From assembly GCA_902607805.1 (NCBI GenBank), contig CACLLR010000003.1, positions 1-62,453 of the forward strand: 62,453 nt of DNA, read 5' to 3'. Of this stretch, positions 30,295-40,308 are shown piece by piece. The translations under genes and the position numbers were made by a program. The notes beneath the pieces are model-generated. The model was not told the DNA's origin and made no database searches. It saw only the letters and a program-made list of their open reading frames with translations. Position 1 is the first letter of the stretch; each line of letters begins with the position of its first letter. The DNA is from an uncultured Pelagibacteraceae bacterium (lineage in GTDB: Bacteria > Pseudomonadota > Alphaproteobacteria > Pelagibacterales > Pelagibacteraceae).

Positions 30295-32597
30295 TGAAAA
30301 GTGATAATAATTTTTTTAATTACAGTCGACCTCACGATAGCGGATTTAAACATGTTAGTGGATTTGCAGAATATACTGACGATATTCTAGAACCAGAGGG
30401 AACACTCTTCGGTGCAATTGGATGGAGTAAAAAAGCAAATGCAATAATTAAAAAAATAGATTTAAATGATGTAAGAACGAGCGAGGGTGTAGTCTCAGTA
30501 GTAACATATTCTGATATTCCTGGCAGAAATGACGTTGGTCCAGTTTTTGATGGCGATCCAATATTTCCTAAAAAAAAAGTAGAGTATTATGGCCAACCTT
30601 TATTTGCTGTTGCGGCAAAGTCTACTGAACTAGCAAGAAAAGCAGTCTTAAAGGCAAAAATTATTTATATAGATTCTAAACCTATTGTTACTATAAAGGA
30701 AGCAATTAAAAAAAATAAATTACTTTTTAAAGTAAGGAAAATTAAAAAAGGAAATCCTTTAAAAAAAATATTTAAATCTAAAAATTATCTTAAAGGAAAT
30801 TTTACAACAGGCAGCCAAGAACATTTTTATTTAGAAGGACAAGTAGCATTTGTAATACCTCAAGAAGATAATGACTTAATTGTATATAGCTCAACTCAAC
30901 ATCCATCAGAAACACAACAACTAATTGCAAAAATGCTTAATCAAAAAAGTAATTCTATAACTGTTTTGGTAAGAAGAATTGGAGGTGGATTTGGAGGAAA
31001 AGAAACAAATTTTCTGACCTCATGTATTTGTGCTTTACTTGCTAATAAAACAAAAAGTCCTGTAAAGCTTAGACTAGATAGAGATGATGATATAATTATA
31101 ACTGGTAAAAGGCATGAATTTTATTCTGATTATAAAGTTGGTTTTGACGATAAAGGTAAAATTAATGGTTTAAAAATAAAACTAGCATCAAAATGTGGAA
31201 TGTCACCAGATTTATCTTTAGCAATAAATGAAAGAGCTCTACTTCATATAGATAACGCATATTTTCTCTCTGACATTGAAGTCTCAAACTATCTTTGTAA
31301 AACAAATACATCAACATCTACTGCGTTCAGAGGATTTGGTGGAAATCAAGGAATGATGGCGATAGAGAATATTATAGACAATATTTCTAGATATTTAAAA
31401 AAGGACCCATATGAAATCAGAAAAATAAATTTTTATAAAAAAAAGAAAAAAAATATTACTCATTATGGAATGAGAATAGAAGATAATGTTATTAACGAAA
31501 TATTTGATAAACTTATAAAAAAATCTAATTATAAAAAAAGAGTTTTAAAAATAAAAAATTTTAATTCTAAAAATAAGTATCAAAAAAAAGGAATTGCAAT
31601 TACCCCAGTTAAGTTTGGAATATCGTTTACAACTATCCACCTTAATCAGGCTGGAGCCTTAGTGCATATCTATACTGACGGAAGTGTACATTTAAATCAT
31701 GGCGGTATTGAAATGGGACAAGGCACACATACAAAAATTGCACAATTGGTCTCAAATTCCTTGGGTTTACCTTTTGAAAAGGTACAAATTTCTGCAACTA
31801 ACACTTCAAAAGTACCTAACACTTCTGCAAGTGCAGCATCATCAACAACAGATCTAAATGGAGCTGCAACTCTTAATGCAGTATTAAAAATTAAAACTAA
31901 TTTAGAAAAATTTATAAAGTCTAAATATAAAATTTTTTATAGTAAAAAGCCTACTTATAACAATGGATATATAATATTTGGAAATAAATCTTTTAAATTT
32001 GAAAAAATTATTAAAGAAGCTTATTTAAATAGAGTTTCACTTTCATCTTCAGGCTTTTATTCCACTCCTAAAATAAAATTTGATAAAAAAAGTTTTTATG
32101 GGAGACCTTTTTATTATTTTTGTTATGGAGCTGCGGTTTCAGAAGTTACAATTGATACATTAACTGGTGAAAATATTGTTAATAGAGTTGACATTTTGCA
32201 TGATGCAGGAAATTCAATAAACCCAGCTCTTGAATTAGGACAAATCGAAGGAGGTTTTGTACAAGGACAAGGTTGGCTAACAATGGAAGAAGTGAATTGG
32301 AATTCTAATGGTCAAATTACAACTATTTCGCCTTCCACTTATAAAATTCCCGCTGTAAGTGATATACCAAAAAAATTTAATGTTGAAATTTATAAAGAAG
32401 GAATAAATAAAGAGAATGTAGTGAATAAATCAAAAACAACGGGAGAACCACCTCTTATGTTAGCAATGAGTGTATTTTTTGCAATTAAAGATGCCATCTC
32501 CTCTGTAGGAAATTATAAAGTTATTCCAATTCTTGATGCTCCAGCTACAGCTGAAAAAATACTTATGAGTATAAAAAATTTAAAAAAAAAGTTATGA
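30294..32597 (+). CDS. xdhB: Xanthine dehydrogenase large subunit (molybdopterin)
   Basis: RRIGGGFGGKETN, TAFRGFGGNQGMMAIE, GGIEMGQGTHTKIAQL, TTGEPPLMLAMSVFFAIKDA. Confidence 0.95.
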   Translation: MKSDNNFFNYSRPHDSGFKHVSGFAEYTDDILEPEGTLFGAIGWSKKANAIIKKIDLNDVRTSEGVVSVVTYSDIPGRNDVGPVFDGDPIFPKKKVEYYGQPLFAVAAKSTELARKAVLKAKIIYIDSKPIVTIKEAIKKNKLLFKVRKIKKGNPLKKIFKSKNYLKGNFTTGSQEHFYLEGQVAFVIPQEDNDLIVYSSTQHPSETQQLIAKMLNQKSNSITVLVRRIGGGFGGKETNFLTSCICALLANKTKSPVKLRLDRDDDIIITGKRHEFYSDYKVGFDDKGKINGLKIKLASKCGMSPDLSLAINERALLHIDNAYFLSDIEVSNYLCKTNTSTSTAFRGFGGNQGMMAIENIIDNISRYLKKDPYEIRKINFYKKKKKNITHYGMRIEDNVINEIFDKLIKKSNYKKRVLKIKNFNSKNKYQKKGIAITPVKFGISFTTIHLNQAGALVHIYTDGSVHLNHGGIEMGQGTHTKIAQLVSNSLGLPFEKVQISATNTSKVPNTSASAASSTTDLNGAATLNAVLKIKTNLEKFIKSKYKIFYSKKPTYNNGYIIFGNKSFKFEKIIKEAYLNRVSLSSSGFYSTPKIKFDKKSFYGRPFYYFCYGAAVSEVTIDTLTGENIVNRVDILHDAGNSINPALELGQIEGGFVQGQGWLTMEEVNWNSNGQITTISPSTYKIPAVSDIPKKFNVEIYKEGINKENVVNKSKTTGEPPLMLAMSVFFAIKDAISSVGNYKVIPILDAPATAEKILMSIKNLKKKL

Positions 32598-33058
32598 AAA
32601 ATCAGTTTATGAAAAGAGCAATAGAGCTTTCAATTGAAAGTGTAAATAATGGAGGAGGACCATTTGGATGTGTAATTGTTAAAAAAAATGAAATTATATC
32701 TGAAGGTTCAAATAAAGTTACATCAACAAATGATCCAACTGCACATGGAGAAATCGTTGCAATCCGTGAAGCTTGTAAAAAGATCAATAATTTTAATCTC
32801 AATGGTTGTGAATTATATTCAAATTGTGAACCATGTCCCATGTGTCTATCAGCAATTTATTGGTCAAGAATTGATAAAATATACTATGCAAACACTAGAG
32901 AAGATGCTGAAAAAATTGATTTTGACGACTCATTTATTTATTCTGAATTTCAGAAAAAAATTGATGAAAGAAAAATTACTATGACTCAAATGATGAGAGA
33001 AGAAGCTTTAAAAGCATTTGAATTATGGAATAAAAAAATAGATAAAATAAAATATTAA
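32594..33058 (+). CDS. Guanine deaminase-like nucleobase deaminase (CDA fold)
   Basis: AHGEIVAIREAC, EPCPMCLSAIYWSRI. Confidence 0.88.
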   Translation: MKNQFMKRAIELSIESVNNGGGPFGCVIVKKNEIISEGSNKVTSTNDPTAHGEIVAIREACKKINNFNLNGCELYSNCEPCPMCLSAIYWSRIDKIYYANTREDAEKIDFDDSFIYSEFQKKIDERKITMTQMMREEALKAFELWNKKIDKIKY

Positions 33059-33970
33059 ATGGAATTTTTACCTTACACACTAAAATGGTTAGAAGCTATT
33101 TTAAGATGGGGACATGTATTATTTGCAATACTTTGGGTTGGAAATAGTTTTTTATTTAATTATTTGGATAACAATCTAAATAAAAATATAACCAGTGATA
33201 ATATAGATGGTGAAGGCTATCTAATGCATTCAGGTTATTACTATAAATTAACTAGATTAAAAAAATCTCCACCAATTGAATATATGAATCGATTAGTAAT
33301 ATTTAAATGGCAAAGTTATTTAACCTTCATAACAGGCATCTTATTGCTTGCTATTGTGTATTATTATAATGCCGGTGTATTAATGGTGGACAAAAGAATC
33401 CTTCAAATTTCACCTTTTTATGCAATCTTATTTTCTTTATTATCACTAATCGTATCTTGGTTTATTTATGATTTTTTATGTAAATCTAATTTAATAAAAA
33501 ACAACCTATTATTTATTTTAACTATAATATTACTATTAGTATTAATTTCTTTTGGTTTAACAAAATTATTTGGTCCTAAATTTGCATTTTTAAGTGTAGG
33601 ACTAATTATTGGAACAAATATGTTTGGAAATGTATTCACTGTTATTATTCCAAATCAAATGAATATAATAAATAGTAGTAAAAGAAGTGAAAAATTTGAT
33701 GATTCTTTGTCATTAGCGGCAAAACAGAGATCTATACATAATAACTATTCAACATTTTTGGTATTGTTTATTATGCTATCTGGTCATTATAGTTTTATTG
33801 TTTACCATAAATATAACTGGATCATACTGGTTTTAGTTGGAATTATCTCTGGTTTTGCTAGACATTATTTTAATTTAAGAGGAAGAAACATTCATAGGTT
33901 GTATATATTAATAAGTTCAATTTTGGCTTTAGTAGTTCTTGCAGTTTTACTTTTAATTTTTAAAAATTAA
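33059..33970 (+). CDS. puuD: PuuD-type membrane urate oxidase, lacking a C-terminal cytochrome c domain
   Basis: WLEAILRWGHVLFAILWVGNSFLFNYLDNNL..DGEGYLMHSGYYYKL..IPNQMNI; ends after the last TM with no CXXCH. Confidence 0.88.
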   Translation: MEFLPYTLKWLEAILRWGHVLFAILWVGNSFLFNYLDNNLNKNITSDNIDGEGYLMHSGYYYKLTRLKKSPPIEYMNRLVIFKWQSYLTFITGILLLAIVYYYNAGVLMVDKRILQISPFYAILFSLLSLIVSWFIYDFLCKSNLIKNNLLFILTIILLLVLISFGLTKLFGPKFAFLSVGLIIGTNMFGNVFTVIIPNQMNIINSSKRSEKFDDSLSLAAKQRSIHNNYSTFLVLFIMLSGHYSFIVYHKYNWIILVLVGIISGFARHYFNLRGRNIHRLYILISSILALVVLAVLLLIFKN

Positions 33971-33984
33971 TATTATAGAAATAT

Positions 33985-34509
33985 ATGCCTGAAAAATTAA
34001 TTGTTAGCTGGGATCAGTATAATAATACTGTAGAAAAATTAGCGATACAAATTGAAGAAAGCAAATATAAACCCACAATACTAGTTGGAATTATGCGAGG
34101 AGCCGCCCCAATGATAGATGTATTGAGTCGAGTTTTTAAATTAAAATGTGCCTACCTTGCCGTTGAATCATATAGCGGTAAAGGAGTAGAAGACGAGCAG
34201 GGAGACATAGTTTTTTCAAGAGAGATGAGTTCAATAGCGCCAAATATGGGTGGGAGGATTTTGTTGTGTGATGATTTATCTGATACAGGAATCACTTTTA
34301 ACAAAAGCATCGACTGGTTAAAGAAATATGGACCAATAAAAAATAGAATTGAAGATATAAAAACAGCCACTCTTTGGAAGAAAAAAAAATCTACTTTTGA
34401 ACCTGATTATTGTGCTGTAAGACTTCCTGATAATCCCTGGATTGTTCAGCCCTTTGAGATTTATGAAGAAATAAGAATAGAAGAAATAAAAAAAAAACAC
34501 CAAAAATAA
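33985..34509 (+). CDS. Purine-type phosphoribosyltransferase (xanthine/hypoxanthine PRT-like)
   Basis: VGIMRGAAPMIDVLSR, ILLCDDLSDTGITFNKS PRPP motif. Confidence 0.87.
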   Translation: MPEKLIVSWDQYNNTVEKLAIQIEESKYKPTILVGIMRGAAPMIDVLSRVFKLKCAYLAVESYSGKGVEDEQGDIVFSREMSSIAPNMGGRILLCDDLSDTGITFNKSIDWLKKYGPIKNRIEDIKTATLWKKKKSTFEPDYCAVRLPDNPWIVQPFEIYEEIRIEEIKKKHQK

Positions 34510-34510
34510 A

Positions 34511-34538
34511 AAAGGCCAGTATAAACTGGCCTTTATTT
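34511..34538. terminator. Bidirectional intrinsic terminator between convergent genes
   Basis: AAAGGCCAGT-ataa-ACTGGCCTTT perfect 10-bp stem, then ATTTTT. Confidence 0.85.
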
Positions 34539-34558
34539 TTTATTAATTTAAAAAAAGT

Positions 34559-35626
34559 TTATTGAGGTATATCCCCTTCAACTCCTTTAACATAGACACT
34601 CATACCTGCTAACATTCCATCATCAGCAACTTTACCTTCAGCAACAAGTAAATTTCCTTTTTGGTCATAGATTGGACCTGTAAATGAATGTTTTTTTCCA
34701 GATGCCAAATCTTTTTGAAGTTGTTCTACTTCTTTTACCAAAGCGCTACCCATAGCTGGATTATAAGGTGCCATAGCAACCATTCCATCTTTTAATCCGT
34801 GCCAAGTATCTTGTTGTTTCCATGTACCATTTTTAGCAGCCTTAGATCTTTCTACATAATAAGGTGCCCAATCATCAATGATAGATGTTAAAATAGATTT
34901 AGGTGCAAATCTTTGCATATCACTTGCTTGTCCAAAAGACCAAACGCCAGCTTTTTCTGCTACTTGAACGGGCGCAGTACTATCTGTATGTTGCATAATC
35001 ACATCTGCTCCTTGATCAATTAAAGCTTGTGCAGCTTCAGATTCTTTACCAGGATCATACCAAGTAAAAACCCAAACTATTTTAGTTTTAATTTTTGGAT
35101 TTACTTTTTGAGCAGCTAAAGTCATAGCATTAATTCCTCTAATTACTTCTGGAATTGGAAATGATGCAATATAACCAATAGTATTTGTTTTTGTCATTTT
35201 TCCAGCTATATGTCCCAAAAGAGTTCTACCTTCATAAAATCTGGCAGAATAAGTAGATACATTTGAATGTTCTCTTTTGTAACCTGTAGCATGTTCAAAT
35301 TTTACATTTGGAAAATCTTTAGCAACTTTGTTTGTTGGATCCATATATCCAAAACTAGTTGTAAAAATTATATCATGACCAGATTGAGCTAATTGTCTAA
35401 TAACTCTTTCTGAGTCTGCACCTTCTGGAACACTTTCCACGAAAGTAGTTTTCATTCCCGCTGCTTCTACTGCATTTCTTCCTTCATGATGTTGATATGT
35501 CCATCCATGATCTCCAGTTGGACCAACATAAACAAAACCAACTTTAAACTCTGCGTTAGCAGATAAACTGGTTACACTTAAGAAAAACAAAGAAGAGATA
35601 AAATAACGAAAAATTTTTTTTAACAT
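34559..35626 (-). CDS. BMP-family nucleoside ABC transporter substrate-binding protein
   Basis: KVGFVYVGPTGDHGWTYQHHEGRNAVE, BMP/PnrA-like; adjacent permeases and ATPase. Confidence 0.92.
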   Translation of the reverse strand: MLKKIFRYFISSLFFLSVTSLSANAEFKVGFVYVGPTGDHGWTYQHHEGRNAVEAAGMKTTFVESVPEGADSERVIRQLAQSGHDIIFTTSFGYMDPTNKVAKDFPNVKFEHATGYKREHSNVSTYSARFYEGRTLLGHIAGKMTKTNTIGYIASFPIPEVIRGINAMTLAAQKVNPKIKTKIVWVFTWYDPGKESEAAQALIDQGADVIMQHTDSTAPVQVAEKAGVWSFGQASDMQRFAPKSILTSIIDDWAPYYVERSKAAKNGTWKQQDTWHGLKDGMVAMAPYNPAMGSALVKEVEQLQKDLASGKKHSFTGPIYDQKGNLLVAEGKVADDGMLAGMSVYVKGVEGDIPQ

Positions 35627-35710
35627 AAGTTTTCCCCTTTTTAATTTTTTTTATTCTTAAGCTTATCCGTTATTAATTAAAAAAAAATATTTTTTTTTGA
35701 ATACCTAGTA

Positions 35711-36643
35711 TTACTTTTCTTTATAGAAGCTTTTTCCTAGAGAACTGGGAGTACTAAGCTTAATTTTTCTACTATCACGTGAAATTACAACTAATACTAT
35801 TATTGTCATAATGTATGGCAGAGCAGAGAGGAATTGAACTGGAATTCTTAATCCCAAAGCTTGCATATGTAATTGCAAAATCGTTATTCCTCCAAATATC
35901 ATTGCTCCTATTAAAATTTTAATTGGATTCCAAGTTGAAAAAACTACTAATGCAAGAGCTATCCACCCGCGTCCTCCAGTCATATTTTCAATCCATTGAG
36001 GAGTATAAATCATTGATAAGTAAGCGCCTGCCAAACCACACATTGCTCCACCATATAGAATGCATAAATAGCGCACTAAATTAACATTAATTCCCTGATT
36101 TGATGCTGAGTCTGGAGAATCTCCTACAGCTCTTACCATTAATCCAATTTTTGTTTTTTTTAAAAAATAATTTGTAAGAAATGGCAAAATAAAAGCAAAG
36201 TAAAACACAATAGAGTGTCCAAATAGTATTGGGCCAAAAAAAGGGATGCTTTCAGATAAATTATCAAAAAAAACAGGAAATTCTTTTCCTGGAATACCAA
36301 CAAAATTTTTACCCAACATTGCCGACATACCTATTCCAAAAATTGTTAATGCAAGTCCTGTAGCAACATGATTTGTAAGCAAAGTTTGAGTTAGAAAACC
36401 AAAAATCGTAGAGATAATTACGCCAGCAAACATAGATCCAATTATTGCAATAAACAAGTTGCCAGTTACTATCATCAATGCAAAACCAGAAATAGCTCCA
36501 ATAATCATCATTCCTTCAACTCCTAAATTTAGTACTCCAGAACGTTCAGTAATTAATTCACCTGAAGCAGCTAAAATTAACGGTACAGAAGAAGCCATGA
36601 TAGAGGCTATTACCACTCCTATAAAACTAATATCAAAGCTCAT
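35711..36643 (-). CDS. Nucleoside-type ABC transporter permease
   Basis: LAASGELITERSGVLNLGVEGMMIIGAISGF. Confidence 0.92.
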   Translation of the reverse strand: MSFDISFIGVVIASIMASSVPLILAASGELITERSGVLNLGVEGMMIIGAISGFALMIVTGNLFIAIIGSMFAGVIISTIFGFLTQTLLTNHVATGLALTIFGIGMSAMLGKNFVGIPGKEFPVFFDNLSESIPFFGPILFGHSIVFYFAFILPFLTNYFLKKTKIGLMVRAVGDSPDSASNQGINVNLVRYLCILYGGAMCGLAGAYLSMIYTPQWIENMTGGRGWIALALVVFSTWNPIKILIGAMIFGGITILQLHMQALGLRIPVQFLSALPYIMTIIVLVVISRDSRKIKLSTPSSLGKSFYKEK

Positions 36644-37718
36644 TTTTTTTTATTCCTAAAAATTTAATTTTAAAAAAAAGTAAGTAATCTGAAGCAAGCA
36701 GAAAAAATAAAATCATACCTTGAAAGACTTGACCAGTATATTTTGGTATCTGCATAAATATTTGAGCTGTTTCTGCACCAAGATATGTAAGAGCCACTAC
36801 TAAAGATGCAAAAATTATTCCTATTGGATTTAATCTACCTAAAAAAGCAACTATGATTGCTGTAAAACCATAATCTGGAGAAATTTCTCTATGAAGCTGT
36901 CCTATAGGACCAGTAATTTCTCCAACACCCGCGAGGCCTGCACATGCTCCACTGATCATAAAAACTAATAGGATCATTGTTTTTCCTTTATATCCTGCGT
37001 ATTTTGCTGTTTTTAAACTAAAACCAGAAACTTTCATTTGGAATCCTAAATATGTTTTATAAAAAACAAACCAGCTAATTATAACAGTAGCTAAAGCAAT
37101 AAAAATTCCCGCATGAATTCTTAATCCCTCAAATAATATAGGCATTCTCGCTGAGTTACTAAATTGTCTAGTTTCAGGAAAATTAAATCCTTCAGGATTA
37201 CTCCATGGACCCACAACTAAATAATCCAATAATAATTTTGAAACATAAACGAGCATTAAACTAACTAAAATTTCGTTGGTATTAAAATGAGTTTTTAATA
37301 TAGCAGGTATCATTGCATAAATCATTCCTCCTACAGCTCCAGCTAAAACTACAAGAGGAAGTATATAAAAACCTTCTTGATTGTAAAAAAGTAAAGCAAC
37401 TCCTCCGCTCACGATGCCTCCAAAAGTTAACTGACCTTCTGCTCCTATATTCCAGTTATTGCTTTTAAAACAAAAAGATAAGCCTATTGCTATCAAACAT
37501 AATGGTGTCGCTTTTAAAAGGAGTTCGCTAAATCCATATACATTGTTAATTGGGACTATAAAAAAGAATTTTAGTGCTTCTAAAGGTTTAAAACCTAATA
37601 AATAAAATATTAAACCACCACTAATTAAAGTTAAAATTATTGCTAAAATTGGAGTTAGAAAAAATACTGATTTTGAAATATCGTCTCTTTTGACAATTTT
37701 AATCAATTTCCCCTCCAC
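36633..37718 (-). CDS. Nucleoside-type ABC transporter permease
   Basis: LCLIAIGLSFCFKSNNWNIGAEGQLTFGGIVSGG. Confidence 0.92.
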   Translation of the reverse strand: MEGKLIKIVKRDDISKSVFFLTPILAIILTLISGGLIFYLLGFKPLEALKFFFIVPINNVYGFSELLLKATPLCLIAIGLSFCFKSNNWNIGAEGQLTFGGIVSGGVALLFYNQEGFYILPLVVLAGAVGGMIYAMIPAILKTHFNTNEILVSLMLVYVSKLLLDYLVVGPWSNPEGFNFPETRQFSNSARMPILFEGLRIHAGIFIALATVIISWFVFYKTYLGFQMKVSGFSLKTAKYAGYKGKTMILLVFMISGACAGLAGVGEITGPIGQLHREISPDYGFTAIIVAFLGRLNPIGIIFASLVVALTYLGAETAQIFMQIPKYTGQVFQGMILFFLLASDYLLFFKIKFLGIKKNEL

Positions 37719-39195
37719 CCATTAGCAAACCTAGCTTTTCTGCAGTAACATCTTCTGTATTCATTATTTTTGATAATTTGCCTTTATAAATAACACAAAT
37801 TTTATCACTCAATTTCAATAATTCATCAGTATCAGTTGAAATTAGTATAACTGATTTTTTTTGTTCATTAATTTTTATCAAAGTTTGATGAATATAATTT
37901 ATTGCACCAACATCTAAACCCCAAGTTGGGTTAAAACATATTAAAAGATCTGGAGATGTTATTAATTCTCTTCCAATAATTAATTTTTGTAAATTTCCTC
38001 CTGATAAAAATTGGCTTTTTAATTCAACATTATTTGTATTTACAGAAAAATCTGAAAGAATTTTTTTAGTATGCTCTTTAATTTTTCTTTCATTAATTAA
38101 ACCTTTGTTAAAAAAATTGGATGATTTAAAATTATTTAAAGCTACATTTTCAAAAATTTTCATTTGTGGAATCGCAGCTTGAGCCATTCTATCTTCTGGA
38201 GAAAAAGCCATCAAAAACTCTCTTCTTTGCTGGGGATTAAGATTGCCGATAGGACTATTATTTAACTTTATTGAATTATTTTCTGAAATAATTTCACCAC
38301 TTAAAATTTGAAATAATTCGCTTTGACCATTTCCAGAAATTCCAGCAATACCAAGACATTCTCCTCGATTAACTTCGAAATTAATATTTTCTAAATTTGT
38401 TTCAAATGGATCTTCGCTTCTAAAGTTAAGATTTGATATTTTAATTAATTGTTCAGAAGATTTTTCTTTTGATATTTTTTTTATAGTTTTTAAATTTTGA
38501 CCAACCATTTTATTTGCTAAAGTTTCAATTTTTTCATCTGCAATTTTACTTACAGAAACAAGCTGTCCTTTTCTCATTACAGCAACTTCATCACACAACG
38601 ACATTACTTCTTTAAGTTTATGAGTTATATATATAATGAGAATACCTTCACTAGAGAATTGTTTTAAAGACGAGAATAGTTCAATGGTTTCTTGTTCTGT
38701 TAATACTGAAGTTGGTTCATCCATTATTAAAACGTCGGGATTTCTTATTAAGCATCTAATTATTTCTACTTTTTGTTTTTCTCCTGCTGAAAGATTTAAT
38801 ACTGGAATCTCTAAATCAATGGAAAAATTATATTTTTCCATTATTAAATTTATTTTTTTTCTTATACTTTCTCTAGATTCATTTGAATCTATAATTAAAT
38901 TTTCAAATACTGATAAAGTTTCAAATAAATTAAAATGTTGAAATACCATTCCAATCTTATTTTTTTTTGCATCAATTGGTGAATTTAATTTTAAAAATTT
39001 ATTATTTAAAAAAATTTCTCCTTTATCTGGTAAAACTACTCCTGAAAGAATTTTTACTAGTGTAGATTTTCCAGCTCCATTTTCTCCAAGTAAAGCATAA
39101 ATCTTTCCACTTTCAAATTCTAAAGAAACATTATCATTTGCAATACATCCAGGATAAATTTTTGAAATATTAGATAGTTTAAGATTTGTTTTCAT
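37699..39195 (-). CDS. Nucleoside-type ABC transporter ATP-binding protein (two ABC domains)
   Basis: GENGAGKSTLVKILSG; LSAGEKQKVEIIRCL; second domain GISGNGQSELFQILSG, LSGGNLQKLIIGREL. Confidence 0.93.
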   Translation of the reverse strand: MKTNLKLSNISKIYPGCIANDNVSLEFESGKIYALLGENGAGKSTLVKILSGVVLPDKGEIFLNNKFLKLNSPIDAKKNKIGMVFQHFNLFETLSVFENLIIDSNESRESIRKKINLIMEKYNFSIDLEIPVLNLSAGEKQKVEIIRCLIRNPDVLIMDEPTSVLTEQETIELFSSLKQFSSEGILIIYITHKLKEVMSLCDEVAVMRKGQLVSVSKIADEKIETLANKMVGQNLKTIKKISKEKSSEQLIKISNLNFRSEDPFETNLENINFEVNRGECLGIAGISGNGQSELFQILSGEIISENNSIKLNNSPIGNLNPQQRREFLMAFSPEDRMAQAAIPQMKIFENVALNNFKSSNFFNKGLINERKIKEHTKKILSDFSVNTNNVELKSQFLSGGNLQKLIIGRELITSPDLLICFNPTWGLDVGAINYIHQTLIKINEQKKSVILISTDTDELLKLSDKICVIYKGKLSKIMNTEDVTAEKLGLLMGGGEID

Positions 39196-39782
39196 TTTAA
39201 GGGTATTTTATTTTTTTGTTTGTTTGATTGGTATTTATCAGATAATTCCTTATATGTTTTTTTTATATTTTTAAATGAAGCTATTAAACTTTCTTTTTTA
39301 TTAGTTGTTAGTTCATTAATTAGTTTATTTATACTATAACTTTTCCAATAAGTGTTTTCATTGATATAATTTCCATTTTTAACATTAAAAACTTTTTCCA
39401 GGATATTTAAATCGTGAGGAATGCTAAATTCATCAGTTGTTGATTCATAAGGAAAAAGATAATAAAAATTATCGAAGCCAGAAAACGTAATTGCGCTTAA
39501 ACACAAACTGCATGGTTCATGAGAACTTAAAAATATACAATTTTTTTCTTCAGGTCTAGTTTTTATATCCATTTCATAAAATTTTTTTAAAGTATCTATT
39601 TCACCATGCCATATTGGATTTTCAGTTTCATTATTTGATCCGGCAACAACCAACGAGTAGTCATTTTTTTTTATTATTGCTGCACCAAAAATTTTATTAC
39701 CTAAACTGACTCCTTTAGCAGTTAAAGGTAAAATATTGTTTTCGAAAACATCTATAAACTTATTTAATAATATTTCGCTCAT
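39192..39782 (-). CDS. Divergent nucleoside/nucleobase deaminase-like protein
   Basis: HGEIDTLKKF, SHEPCSLCLSAI zinc motifs; overlaps the ABC ATPase. Confidence 0.8.
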   Translation of the reverse strand: MSEILLNKFIDVFENNILPLTAKGVSLGNKIFGAAIIKKNDYSLVVAGSNNETENPIWHGEIDTLKKFYEMDIKTRPEEKNCIFLSSHEPCSLCLSAITFSGFDNFYYLFPYESTTDEFSIPHDLNILEKVFNVKNGNYINENTYWKSYSINKLINELTTNKKESLIASFKNIKKTYKELSDKYQSNKQKNKIPLK

Positions 39783-39911
39783 AAATTAGAAATTTTAAAT
39801 CAAAAACCATATTTATTAATAATATTAAACTCAATAAAGATTTTTTATTAAATAAATAATACAACTTAAAAGTTAGTATTTGAAATTCATTTATGATGAT
39901 ATGTTTAGTAA

Positions 39912-40211
39912 ATGAAAAAATTTATATTTAATTTATTAATTATTTTAATTTTTATTTCTGGCTGTCAAACAATAAAAAAAAAATCTGATGAAGTAGCTGA
40001 AAAAGAAAATGAAAGATATGGTCAATTTGTTGGAAAACAAGTTGTTGATTTAAAAATGGAACTTGGGGCACCAACTGAAGATTTTATAAATGAAATTGGA
40101 AACGAAATTTTAGTTTATAAAACAAAGAAATATGGAATACCCTGTGATAGAAAATTTGAAATTAATGCTAATGGTACTATAGTTGGATTTTCTTCGAGTG
40201 GTTGTATTTAA
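39912..40211 (+). CDS. Small lipoprotein, unknown function
   Basis: Lipobox FISGC; 99 aa. Confidence 0.65.
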   Translation: MKKFIFNLLIILIFISGCQTIKKKSDEVAEKENERYGQFVGKQVVDLKMELGAPTEDFINEIGNEILVYKTKKYGIPCDRKFEINANGTIVGFSSSGCI

Positions 40212-40308
40212 AAAGCCAATAAATATAGCAAACTTAACCAAATATTTTTTTGATTTTACATCAATCAACAATAGATATAACGTTTAATAATAAATGAGAG
40301 GAGGATAT

